A stretch of DNA of 64,000 nt from Bugula neritina (taxonomy: Eukaryota; Bryozoa; Gymnolaemata; Cheilostomatida; Bugulidae). Below, in pieces: positions 1-11,400 of the stretch (position 1 is the first letter of the stretch; each line of letters begins with the position of its first letter). Position numbers and translations under genes: made by a program. The stretch is from the NCBI GenBank assembly GCA_964035545.1, contig OZ037767.1, forward strand, positions 3,170,680 to 3,234,679, read 5' to 3'. The notes under the pieces were generated by a model, which was not told the DNA's origin, did not search any database, and saw only the letters and a list, made by a program, of their open reading frames with translations.

Positions 1-1465
1 AGTGTAATCACTAGCATGGAGGACCTTGAAAAGATGTTGACCAAGATTTCAGAGAGCTCAAGAACAGCAAAACTGTGGGCCATGTGCTTTATTAGACCAA
101 TTTTTACCATCAACACCCACATCATAGCTGATAGAGAAGGAGACTGGGCCTTACACCTAGCAATGGAAGAGGAAACGTATTTATATCGGTATAGCATGTA
201 GGTCATGCCACAAGATGTAAGGATTGAATTCGTGGCTGGTAACCACACAATGCATCATAAACTCGGCCAGCTCGACGGCATCTGGCCGGACATGACCATT
301 GAGGTGACCTTCGTGAGATTTGGTCACAACAAGGGGGAATCATTGGTATCACCAATAAAACTGAAATTGTCAAGGTGTGGGTGTATAGCACTTCTGCATG
401 CAACAAGATACAGTAAGGCCTCAGTGACATCAGAGATGAGTCTGAAATAAATGCTTCCACTACTCATAAGGATGAGATGCAATCAAGAAACCAATCTGAT
501 TCAAAGGACAGGGAGTCTGCCAAAAGGAAGATTGAATTCTGCAATGACTACTCAAAGAAGGATGCACAAGAAATTAAGAAAATGTCCACCAAGCAGGAGG
601 TTCTGTTATACAAGATGACAATAAAAACTACACTGATGTATGGATATCAGACAGGGCCACTGACTCAAAGACAAGAGAACAAGATAAGTGCAACTGAGAT
701 GAGAATGCCTTGTCACATTTACAATATAGAGTGGGAAGACCATATAACAAATGATAATATAAAGAGGAGGCCAAAATAAAAGCCATCGCAATAGGCATGA
801 AGAGAAGACCTCTTCAATAGTATGGACATGTGCGCCGAAGAGATAGGGATGAAGATATTATAATGGTGGCTGAGATGAAGATACAGAGAAAAAGAGGGAG
901 GCCAAAGAAAAGGTTAATGAATACAGTGAAGGATGTCATACTGAAATGTGGCCTCTCAGATGAAGATGTTGACGACAGAATCAGATGACACTCTCTGATA
1001 GCACTTGGTGCCCTGCAAAACCACCACCCATCTTAGACCACAGCGTACTAGGTGAGAAAGTCCAAGACAAATTCCTATAATGGACAATTTGCTGCCGTCC
1101 CATGGCCTCTCAGGGTGTGATGTAGTGGCAACAATGTAAAACATTGGAAAGGGAGTCATACTAAATGTCGTGGTAGAAAGAAAGTGTGATTTGGTGACAC
1201 TAGGGCTTTTTTCAGGATTACTATTCATACAAGCTACCAGGTTTATGCTATGTTGCTACGCTTATGCAAAGTGTTCCTCCATGACATCTACAAAACAAAA
1301 GGCTTAGAATACCAAGGTCAGCAATGCTATTTGCGATGTGACTTAAGCTTATGTACTTTGCCTGCTACCGATGAAGCTATTGGACAATGTCACCAGAGCA
1401 CGCCTCCAGGTAGCCATATGAAACTGCGGCATTAAACCCACTAGAACATTGGCGATTTTTTACAC
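1..1465 (+). mobile_element. Nested, decayed transposon mosaic
   Basis: Several broken open frames read as pieces of transposon proteins on the plus strand. Positions 16-450 and about 1250-1435 look like two parts of one uncharacterised transposon-associated protein that is common in invertebrate repeats. The first part has the 'AKLW ... REGDWALHLA' stretch followed by a 'GHNKG' stretch; the second has the conserved 'CTLPATDEA' near the C-terminus. Between them lies a LINE fragment, listed separately. The reading frame is interrupted many times, so nothing here is expected to be functional. That the LINE piece inserted into the other element is an inference from the order of the parts; the family name of the host element is not known to me. 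Confidence 0.55.
477..1010 (+). pseudogene. LINE reverse-transcriptase C-terminal fragment (dead)
   Basis: Translation of 477-779 gives the familiar end of a non-LTR retrotransposon pol protein: 'KQEVLLYKMTIKTTLMYGYQT', then 'LTQRQENKISATEMRM', and after a stop at about 777 and a frameshift 'GHVRRRDRDEDI' and 'RKRGRPKKRL' up to about 1010. These match the thumb and C-terminal region of LINE reverse transcriptases. The catalytic palm and the endonuclease are absent, and there are internal stops (about 777, 823 and 986), so this is a 5'-truncated relic. Confidence 0.75.
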
Positions 1466-2460
1466 TTTAGCTACTCTTGTATATAGATTTTAGCCTCAAA
1501 CTATTGAAATTTTAGCAAATAAAACTGAATATTTTAGGCTTTTTCAATTATGCATGATTTTCTTTGCTTTTTCCTAATTTATTAGTACATTGAGATATAT
1601 TATATGAACCATGATGGTTCACAAATATATATTTAGCTCCTATGACATGACGCTGCACTTATATGTTGCAGGACCTCTTCCCAGTGTTTTTGCTATGCAT
1701 AGTTAAAATCAGCAAATTCTATTACTCTATAATAGCAAGTTTTCATGAATTTTGAGTAAACTTAAAAATTTTTGATCATAATCTGTTGATGTGTGCTAAA
1801 TAAAGTAAAATGGCCTAAATTCATTAGATGCTCCTGTGGAAGCCAACAATCATGCAAAACAACGAGATATGGCTGTTCTAGTACATATCTATCCCATGCA
1901 CAGAGTTCTCTCCTTGTGAAGCAGTAACAGGGGTGTGCTGCAATGAACTAACATGTCTAACAAATGCTAATGATAGAAAAAAATGAGAAAGGTGCTTAAT
2001 ATGAACATGAGCAAAAGTTTGTCACATCTGTTTGATTATATATATGTTCCATTTTAATTTTAGCTGAGCAATATGCCTCTATCTTTTTCACTTTTTATTC
2101 ACTGGCAATGAGCAATGTTTTTCTTTATATATCTGTCCAAACAATTGTTCAAAAACCTTGTATCATTTCTCTGCACCATATGTGATGTTTTATTGAAGCA
2201 ATTCCGATTTTTGAGCTGAACAACATGTCTCTTGGCTCTTTACTTTGATTAATTTTGCAAGCTGGCATGGCACATATTCATTCCAAAATTGCACATCTAT
2301 TTGAATCATTAAAAAACTTTTGTTTTTGCAACATAATATAGACTTTATGCCTATTAGATGACGACTTTTTTCATAATTGGCGGCCATCTTGGATTTCTCG
2401 AAATGCTCAAGGGTGGCGGGTCCACACCCACCTGGAAATATTTACCTGGACCCTCAAGAT
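1466..2460. other. Probable non-coding tail of the transposon mosaic
   Basis: No gene is visible. The stretch follows directly on the transposon C-terminal fragment and ends in a 'GGCGGCCATCTTGGATTT' block at about 2380-2398. I take it as the 3' non-coding part of the same repeat, but this is inference and needs other copies for comparison. Confidence 0.3.
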
Positions 2461-3706
2461 AAATAATCAAGAGAGAAAAAAACTTTATCCGAGGTTGCGA
2501 ACCTAACCCCCAGTTCTGCCAGACTATACCAGAATCCTAATAATAGTTTAAAAGCTAAATATATATAGAGAACTTGAGTACATGTTCAATTAACCACAAG
2601 GAAGCTATAAAAGGACAGCTGTAAATTTGCTAACACAATAAATACAACAAGGACAGTAATCATGAGTTCAAGTGCACTTTTATCAATAAGAATCAAATAA
2701 CCAATAATTAGATTACATAAGAAGGCATAGACAACAAGAGAGTATTTAATAATTCTGACACAAAGAAGTTGTACGATCTAGAGATGAGATAAGAGTTTCT
2801 CAATGAATAAAATGGTCCCATACTCTGCTTTTTGAAAATAAGAAAAGTTTCACAAAGCCAAACATCAGCATATAATTATTCTAAGGTAAAGGCAAGCAGG
2901 TGATGTAAAGCAAATCGGTTGCATCATTGTCTACACAGCTGGTGTCAGTATGCCAGACAGACAAATAGCTCTAAGTATTCTGCAATTAGGTAAATTTTAC
3001 TATCTTATAAAAGCTGGGTGTTAGTAAACAGCGCCTGTGGTTTTCATAAGCTGGTTAATCTATTGGAACTTGATCACACATTATACTAAAATAAACATTG
3101 TCAAAGAAGCCATGGTAAATTGAAAACCCAAAGCAACTACAAATGCCAGAAACATTTTAGTAGATACATAATTCCTAACCCAAAAGTCAATAGACTTTGA
3201 GCAAGTTACAACTAAATAAGTTCTACGTGCACTGAATATGTTTCAATCAGGAAGGAAATGCAAGTGCTTACAGATAGGAGCTATATGTTTGTGGTAAGGA
3301 GTCTAAGAGGTAAGTAGAGTGAGTAAGTAAGAGCTACATGTCCATGACGTAGTAGGAAGAAGTTGAGTATCCAGTCAATACACACCCTTACTAGTAATTA
3401 CCAGAAACTGAGTTAAATGAAAATAGAGAGGAAAAACTGTTGTATCTCTGTCAGCATAAAGTATATATATTGATATGATATTTTGATATTGATATGATGA
3501 TATTGATATGATATATTGATATTGATATTGATATGATGATATTGATATGTTAATATTGATAGATATGTTAATCGTCTTTAGCTTCAGTTTTTCAAGTAGA
3601 AGAGAAAACATAAATACTACATCTAGCTAGAAAGAAGAACGGATCTACACTAGCACAACTAACTACCCAATACATTGGTTGCAGTATACCAGTAGCCGTG
3701 ACTTAC
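2461..3706. other. Probable USP34 intron, no gene seen
   Basis: This lies directly downstream (minus strand) of the fifth USP34 coding exon, whose splice donor at 3705-3706 is intact. I looked on the minus strand for the next USP34 exon (the expected region following the 'HIVHFLSN' residues) and did not find it. The stretch contains a GATATT-type simple repeat at about 3460-3560. Confidence 0.4.
3460..3565. repeat. GATATT-type simple repeat
   Basis: Imperfect runs of 'gatattgatatgat' are tandemly arranged over about 100 bases inside the presumed USP34 intron. Confidence 0.8.
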
Positions 3707-5362
3707 ATTAGATAGGAAATGTACAATGTGACTGAGTAACGGTATGGACAGTCTGTGGGAATACTCTTCAAAGCACTTTTTAATAGCCTGAGGCCCACCG
3801 GAATCACAAAAGAAACAGACATTTCTCAATAGCATGACCGACAATGAGTCAGGGTCCTGTAAAGTATAGCATAGGAAACTCAACTCAGGAATACAACGTG
3901 CCACTAAAAATCCCATTGCTCATGAGTGTTGAAATCAGAGTAGGAAACAAACAAATCGCAGTTTCGTTATGAAAATGATGAATTGAAAGTTAATATGACA
4001 GATCAAGTTGTATATATATGTCATTGACGTTCACAATTTGTTAATTCATGGATTCAGAAAATAAAAAATATTACCTTAATTCAAGTTCAAAAAACCTTAG
4101 AAAAACATGAAATAACCCGGCTAAATCATAACATCTAATAATTATAAAAAAATGAAAAAGGCATTCAAACAACTTCAATTAAATTTTACCAAGTGTCTAT
4201 TAAATATATTTTGTATTAAAGATTTCAAAAATTCCCATATTAACTGTAAAACTTGCTAGTCAAGTGTGAAAAGCAGCATATGATATGAGAACTCTACACT
4301 TACCCCTGAATCCACATCACAGTACGTGGCCAAGATGGCCGAGTCCTGAGCAGACAATTCCTAAAAAACACGTTGGTAAGAATGGAGAGCAAGATATACT
4401 GACTTTCCAAGGACAAATTAAAAACTTTCTATTCATTCTGGGTAAAACATGATGGCTTGTGCATTTTTGTTGCACATAAGAACTTGCAGTGAGAATGATT
4501 AGTAAGATAACTGCAGCAGATAACAAACATACCTCGATGCCGCATATGCGATTATGTTTACACAGTATATACAGCGGGAATGTCATCATCATTGCGTTAC
4601 TAAGAAATATGAGTAGATGCTCCAGTTCCGTCACCGTCCACACCGCATCTCTAGCCTCTTTCTCATTCTCCGAATCTTCGTCCTCCGCACTAACGTTGAA
4701 AAAAATCGTAATTTAGGATTATATAAACAATCAACATGTTACTGCCTAAAAGCAGCAACATAAAAATATGCATATGTATATTTCAGAACAGATGTACTTG
4801 ACGAAGCAAATTATTTTTTAAAAATAATTGTTATGGAATACTACTTTCATGTAAATAAAACCTGACTAGCAACAAAAGCTGCTCAATACCACAGAGATAT
4901 GATATGTGATGAACAACAGCCAATTTACTCACGGAATATTTGTGTTGGTTATCTTGTTTTCATCATTGAAGTTTTGCAACAAACTTATTGCAGTCACAAT
5001 TAGTGTCTGTAGAATGTTATTGTATGCCTCATAATTTCTCGTATCCTTGAAGCAACACAAGCATTGCTTTTGGTTCCACAGCAAAGGGAACCGTATGTTG
5101 GCCTTGACATCTTTTTTTGTGAGAGTGAAGGGTCGAGATTCACTTTTGCATTGAAGATCTGTATTTATATTTTTACAGATTACTCTATTTGGTATTAACA
5201 ATGCAGAAGTAGTATACAGCATGCGATATAATATGCTGATAGTTGATAGCCTTTACATATGGCATCACTCATTGTGAAAAACATAACTAAATGTAGAATT
5301 AAGTTCAACATATACTTACAAAACTTTATTTGCTTGTGAACATCTTTGCATACTTCACACAT
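3707..5362 (-). CDS. USP34: USP34 ubiquitin hydrolase, N-terminal five exons (partial)
   Basis: Five exons on the minus strand join in frame: 5362-5320, 5158-4933, 4689-4533, 4360-4304 and 3856-3707 (633 bases, 211 codons), each with GT-AG borders. The start is ATG at 5362 ('MCEVCKDV'), resembling the known N-terminus of animal USP34. Diagnostic stretches are 'QKQCLCCFKDTRNYE' in exon 2, 'FPLYILCKHN' in exon 3, 'ELSAQDSAILATYCDV' in exon 4 and 'LLRNVCFFC' in exon 5. This is the helical solenoid at the very start of a protein normally about 3,500 residues long; the deubiquitinase domain lies far downstream and is not in this window. USP34 removes ubiquitin from substrates that include axin in Wnt signalling (known for vertebrates). 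Exon 5 ends in a good donor in phase 0, so the gene should continue to the left, beyond or through the transposon-rich 1-3700. Confidence 0.85.
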
Positions 5363-5539
5363 TGTGATCCTGTTTCAAAGACAACAATGGCATGAGCAGA
5401 AACGATAAGTGAGTTGCACCCACTATGAACGTCAATGTCACGGTTAGGATAGAAGTAGGGGCATCAGCTCAGGAAAGTCAGTAACACTAAGACTAAGTCA
5501 AATTCGTACTGTAAGAAACACAGAGCTAATGAGAATTGT

Positions 5540-6560
5540 TCAAGTTTTACAGCTTCTTGTAATTATTATTATCGATATAATTATTTATATGATACATCAA
5601 GTAATAACTTATTTCAACTATATGATTAGCTAACAACTATTAGTATTAGTATTACTCATAAGTGATAGTCATAGTCGCAATCTTAACATTAACTACAGCC
5701 TTGCTCCTAAAAGCATAATACTTATACTTTAGGTTTTGACTCTTACTTGTACAGCTAGTAATTTAGCATTAATAATAATATAGTTACACTTACTGTTAGT
5801 TTTACTAATTATTAGTATTACTATAAGTATAATAATAATTACAATAGTCACAGTCAATGTCATGGTAATAGCCACTTTAAAGTTTAAACTAAGACTTACA
5901 ACTCCTCCTAATGATAATTTATTAGACTTAGTCACTGTCAGAGCGATAGTCTAAGTCTTACTCAAACAACAAATCCAATAATTTAACTTGAAGAAACTTC
6001 ATCAATCAAACCTACTACCTTAGAGTTAAAGTTAATAACTATCCCTTACCCTAAAACTATAAATTAAAAACTAGAAGTAATAATTGAACTAAAATAAAAC
6101 CTAACCGGCTAACATACAGGTACACCCTGACTTACAGTTACTGTAACCCTTACAGTTAGTGTTACTCTTAGAGTTAGTCTTACTGTTTCAGTTTGTGTTC
6201 CGGCGTTTGAATTAGTCCAACAATATTTGAGTATTACTATTTATATTAGTTTTATTATTACTACTAAAATTACTACTAAAATTACTATTAGTATTAGTAT
6301 TCCTATTAGTATTACACTTACAGTAATACTTTTACTTTTAGTTTTACTATGAGTATGTCTATAAGTATAACATTGACTATTACATTTTGATTTAGTTTTA
6401 CTGATTTAAGTTTACTGTAGTAGTACTCTGTATTACTATTAGTATTACTATAAGTATAACTGCGTCTACCAGTATTAGTATTATATTTACTATTTAGTAT
6501 CAAACTAAAACGTAAACTCAAACTGAAACTGAAAGTGTAAACTAAAACTGTAAGTATAAA
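5540..6560. repeat. Low-complexity TTAGTATTAC-type array
   Basis: Degenerate short units such as 'attagtattactattagt' and their complements recur for about 1 kb, giving chance open frames rich in Ile, Val, Leu and Tyr. The same repeat language occurs at 55900-57530. Confidence 0.75.
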
Positions 6561-7150
6561 CTTGAAACACACCGACACTCACACTGAACATTAATTTCTA
6601 ACATAAAACGGAAAAATTGAAAATGAATAATTAAATCTTTAATTTATTATCGTATATTCATTATATATCATTGTGCTCATTAATATTTTTAGCATAACAA
6701 GCTTTTATCATTACGTTTAAAGTAATCGAGAGAAATACAACGCTTTGCACAAAAGCAAGAACGAAATATTAAAATAGCTAGCAAAATAGAAAGTTTTTAC
6801 TCGCTACTCTTTACATTAGGTTGAGGTTCTAAAGAACGTGGTAAGAAATGCGGTAGTCTCAATAACTCAACCAGTTTACGACTGATTCATATTTTAGTCT
6901 CAAATTCTTTAACTAAAAAATATATTTAATTAAAATTTTATAACAGCTTTAGAATAAATTAAAAATTTGTATTATACTTTGAACCAAAAACTTTCTAACA
7001 GCTATGACGTTAAAGGCTACTAGGCGGAGACCAAAGAAAAGTTTCCTATTCATTGGCTACGCTACTTTCACCCCACGTGTTATGGTCCAGACGACGAAAA
7101 TAATGATACCCATGCATCTGGGCAATACAAACTGTCAAAACTATTCAATA

Positions 7151-7495
7151 AGCCTAGGGCCACACGGTGCGTATTTTCGCATGCGAAAATTGAAATCACA
7201 AGTAGCAAAGGTGTCCACTGTGCGCGTTGAGAAAACCTTCGCACTTGTCGCTCTGCATTTTCAACGCAAGTGCGAATCGTCTCTGTCGTCGTCACCTAAT
7301 TGGCTGGTAGCTATTCAGCGAGCCCAATTTCTTTATTTAGTGCTATATTCCAGTAAATTGCGTTTTATTGAAAGCGAGTGCGATTTAAAAATGAAAGCTT
7401 TATTTATCACGCATCACTGACGCTACAGTGGACACCTTTGCTACTCCTGATTTTAATTTTCGCATGCGAAAATACGCACAGTGTGGCCCTAGGCT
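7151..7495. mobile_element. MITE with about 75-base terminal inverted repeats
   Basis: The left end 'agcctagggccacac' (7151) is repeated in inverse orientation at the right end (to 7495). The arms stay paired for about 75 bases with a few mismatches, including the palindrome 'ttttcgcatgcgaaaa' and 'agcaaaggtgtccactgt'. TA dinucleotides flank both ends (7149-7150 and 7496-7497), suggesting a TA target duplication as in Tc1/mariner-type elements. The interior of about 195 bases has a second, shorter inverted repeat around 'ttcgcacttg'. No transposase is present, so it is non-autonomous. The superfamily is uncertain. Confidence 0.8.
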
Positions 7496-8221
7496 TAGCA
7501 GCATAAACATACAACTAGTTGCACTGGAAACCCTAATCGTTTAGTGCTCTTTGAAACTATACAATAAAGCAAGATAATAGGCCAAAACTTCTGTGCAGCT
7601 ATTAGTATTTTTAAGAACTAGAGTGGTTGAGCTGGCAATGTTGGGATTAAGGAAATTGAGTAAGTTATTAAGTATACAGTATGAGTATAGGATATAGTGT
7701 GAGTGTACATGATATAATGTAGTTTTATACTTAACTGTATAAATTAATAATTTTAGTTCTCTACGTACATTAAAAGTATTATAATTTTCGACTGACCATT
7801 ATTTGATGTTTTTAGCCTAATTTCAGCTTTAAAGTTTTTTTTTATATTGCATATTTTTTGTTCTTTTCAATGATTTCTAATTTCGTAGAAAGGCAATCTT
7901 TGTCTTGTTTTCAAATTTCAACCCGCTTAAGTGTTTCATTACAGAATAGCAGAATTATGTAAATGATTTGCTAATTAATACAGTAGATCAGGTAACTGCA
8001 TGCCATACTATGGCTAAGCTCTAGGGCTAAACTCATGCATGCAGCTTCTACCTGTAGTTATCATCATTAAAGGTTTGAATTTGATAAAAAGTAGTTTACT
8101 TATTTAGGCCTACTGCTATTTATTAAAAGTTCCATATTATATTTAGGCAGGAGAGTTGTCCAGTATGTAAAAATGACTGAAAAATAGACTGAGAACTTAA
8201 CAACAAGGAGAAGCAAATAAT

Positions 8222-8489
8222 ATGGTGATGTACCCTCTAATCTTTCTTATACATATTCTAATATTCTTTCCACTGCCGACCCATTCATTGTCCTGTGCCA
8301 GCTGTCAGCGTGTCAACTGCCCGGTGGTTACTGACTGTGACGCCGGCATGACTTTAGACGTCTGTAACTGTTGCCCAGTTTGTGCTCAAGGTGAAGGAGA
8401 TAAGTGCGGAGGAAGCTTTGACATAGATGGCAAATGCGGGCTCGGTCTATATTGTGATCAGCAGGCTAAGCAAATTGGCATATGCAAAG
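8222..8489 (+). other. CRIM1 exon 1: signal peptide and IGFBP core
   Basis: The ATG at 8222 opens a hydrophobic leader, then 'CNCCPVCAQGEGDKCGG', which contains the GCGCCxxC-like cysteine signature region of IGFBP domains. The donor GT is at 8490. An upstream purine-rich 'aagcaaataat' precedes the ATG. Intron 1 is about 3.2 kb. Confidence 0.9.
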
Positions 8490-11400
8490 GTTAGTGTAAA
8501 AATAAGTGTTCAATAATGTAATTTATAACACCAATGAAGAGAGTCATGTTGCGGTGAGAAAATCTGTAATAACATTCACAAAGTTGGGTATAAAATTGTA
8601 AAAGCCTTCCTGAAATATAGATCTTGTAAATATGCTTTCCACACATCTATATCAGGTTTAATAGACAATGTCTAGAACGTGTCTATCTGTTCAACAGACA
8701 CAATATAGAACTTGTTTATATGTGGTTGTGACAGACACATAAATAGAGCTTCATCGGAACTGTGAATACAGATAATTATTGAATTTAACCAGTATATGAC
8801 ATTTTCATTATAAGTTAAATCCCACATCAGTCATGAAGATCTCCAGGTATTGTTTTAGTTTAATAGTTTGAGCTGCTGCTCAAACTAACGATAGCCAAGA
8901 TGCCTATCTCTACGCTCACAGATATCGATATGTGTCACAGTTGATGCAGCTTTGTACACAGTTTTATCTTTAGGACTGCATAGGTGAAGGCTTAGTGTAG
9001 CTTTACTCTCAGTTCTATATAATGTTATATGCCTGCTTTGCCTATTGTCAGAGGTGATTAATATTGGTATGTCAATATTACTGAGCAAACAACCCAGCCT
9101 TAAGTGGCTCTTTCAACTGCTCATATGACTCTTGAAACACAAAGTTGTGTCAGAAAAAAATGCAGTGAAACAAAGTTGTAGTACCTATTATAGTGTCAGC
9201 CGTAACCATAGTAACCTTACAAGTAATCATCATGCTGAAAAGCATGCAGGTGGTATTAATAGGCATTTGGAAGGAAGCCACCTGACTGACTGCTTTGCTG
9301 CAACTAAGTGAATGTTTAAATGTGCAGCTAACAAATATTTCTAACCATTCTTCAATTTATTCTCCTTCCCCACATCTATCTATACATATCTTGGCAGAAA
9401 ATATACTTGTCTTTTTGCAAAGATATAAGTGATAGGTGTGTTTTTGCTTTTAACCAAAATTAAGTCCAGCATTGTTTGGAAATGGCCATAAGATAGTTTT
9501 AACTTACAATAAGAGGTTTTAGGTTACATGTTTGAAAACCCCACCTGTTTGTTTACATGGTTTGCATGATGCAAAGGATGATAATGTGTGAACTACAGTG
9601 TTTAGTTCTAATTACTGCTAATTACCCCTCTTTATAATGCAGTATAATATCCCTTTTAAATTTCTATTTTGAAGACTGTCCTAATAAAAATATTGATTTT
9701 AGCTTATAATGAAATTTCATGTATTCTCTATTCAAATTTAAGCTAATATCTTTTCACAACACAGACAAGCTAATTAATATAATGGACACTTATCACTCTG
9801 TCTGCAATATGTCTGTATAGCATCTTAGGAAAAACTGTTTTTGTTTCTGTATATTATTTCTGTAATGAACCTAAATTCACAAACAAACACCAAAATTGCT
9901 AATTAGTTTGTTTTTCTGTCATATTCTTGGACATAATATGTTTGCAGACCTGCTAATTTACCCTAGTTTTGTTTGCAAGGGATATATCCTTCATTCACAC
10001 CTTTGTGTGCACAAATTTTGCTTGGTTTACCCACATACTTAGTCATAGCCAATTATGGCTATAAAAAGGCTAAAACACGTATTATTTAACATCAGTCAAT
10101 CTCCTCGGTGTTTTTTTTTAAAAAAAAACAGGAATGCTTGTGAAGTTATTCTCTTTTAAATAAAGAAAGTTATAAGCCAATTGACACATCTGCAATATAA
10201 TAGTATATAATTATAAGCACAATTGTAGCAGCAATATGTGTAATGCATGGTAGTAGTACAAACAATACGACAGTATATTCCAGAGATATATTTTAACTTT
10301 AAATGTAGCCTAATTGGTACGCAAAATTTGGTTACCTATGCACTATAAGATGTGAAACTTTTTATTCTGTGTAACTTATACATTAATATATACACCTACA
10401 CTGAAGTAAAAAGTTTCAATTTCTAAAATGTATTCTAACTTATAAAGGTATTTTAATTTAATTATAACTTCAAACTAAAACAAATGTTTGCTACAAAAGA
10501 ATGTTTTCTATTGGTGTAGAACATAGATAGGATCGAACCATCACAAATTACCAACTGATCACAATGAGAGTTTCATTATATTTCCCTTTAAAATGGTTAA
10601 CAAAATATTGTCCATGTAAAAAAACACTGGCATATTTATTATTGAAAGCAATGCATCATATCAAGTATAAACTTGACGATATAATAATGTATTGTAATGT
10701 GTAATATAATTCTATAGAGTAGAATTATGGCTCTGGAGTTGAGAGTTTCCAGATCACATTGTAAAGTATATACGTGTTTTTAGATGAAAATTCTATCCAC
10801 AAATCATGACACGTGAAAAGAGAAAGTAAAGTAACTGTACCCAAAATATCAAAAAATGTTGCTAAAAATGCTTGTACCTAAAAAATATAAAATTTCTATT
10901 ATTCTAAAAGGTTGACCTCCAATGTGAAAGACTGATCAAATTAATGTCAATCAGAAATTAGTGGAGTGTGGCAAGATAAGGCATGATGATACACGAGTTA
11001 TTGTTTCCTTCTAGGGTTTTACAAAAAATACAGTGTTTATCTAAATTTTCATAACATCTTTCCTATAACTATTTAACATCGTATTTTTAATAAATGTAGT
11101 GAGAAAGAAAATGTAAATGTGAAAAATACTTCCTTAACAATTATTTATGATGCTAAATCACCTTTAACCTCCAGTAAGTACAATAGCAATATATCCAGCA
11201 TATCCATGTGAAAGACGCCATTGTAGGAAACTTTGCATGCTGTCCAATCAGCAGTGGGTGGTTGGCAGTCATATTGGAAAGCATAGGTTTTTCAATGAAA
11301 AGTTGTAAAATTTGAGTGATTATGCTTACAAGTTAATAAAGCAATTTATCTCCTTTGATTTACACTTTTTATGATTCTGTCTTGGCCTTGAGAATTGATT

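Larger units (their letters stand above)
5363..8221. other. Intergenic region between divergent USP34 and CRIM1
   Basis: USP34 points left and CRIM1 points right, so this 2.9 kb holds the 5' flanks of both. It contains a long stretch of TTAGTATTAC-type low-complexity DNA (about 5540-6560) and a 345-base MITE (7151-7495). I see no gene and cannot assign promoters with confidence. Confidence 0.6.

Noticed and set aside
2190-2387. Minus-strand open frame starting 'MAANYEKSRH'
   Set aside because: It lies in the presumed non-coding tail of a transposon, has no splice support and no motif.
3375-3611. Minus-strand Ile/Ser/Tyr-rich open frame
   Set aside because: Translation of the GATATT simple repeat.
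7004-7420. A 138-codon open frame
   Set aside because: It runs through one arm and the interior of a MITE; the peptide has no recognisable motif and the frame is set by the inverted repeat.
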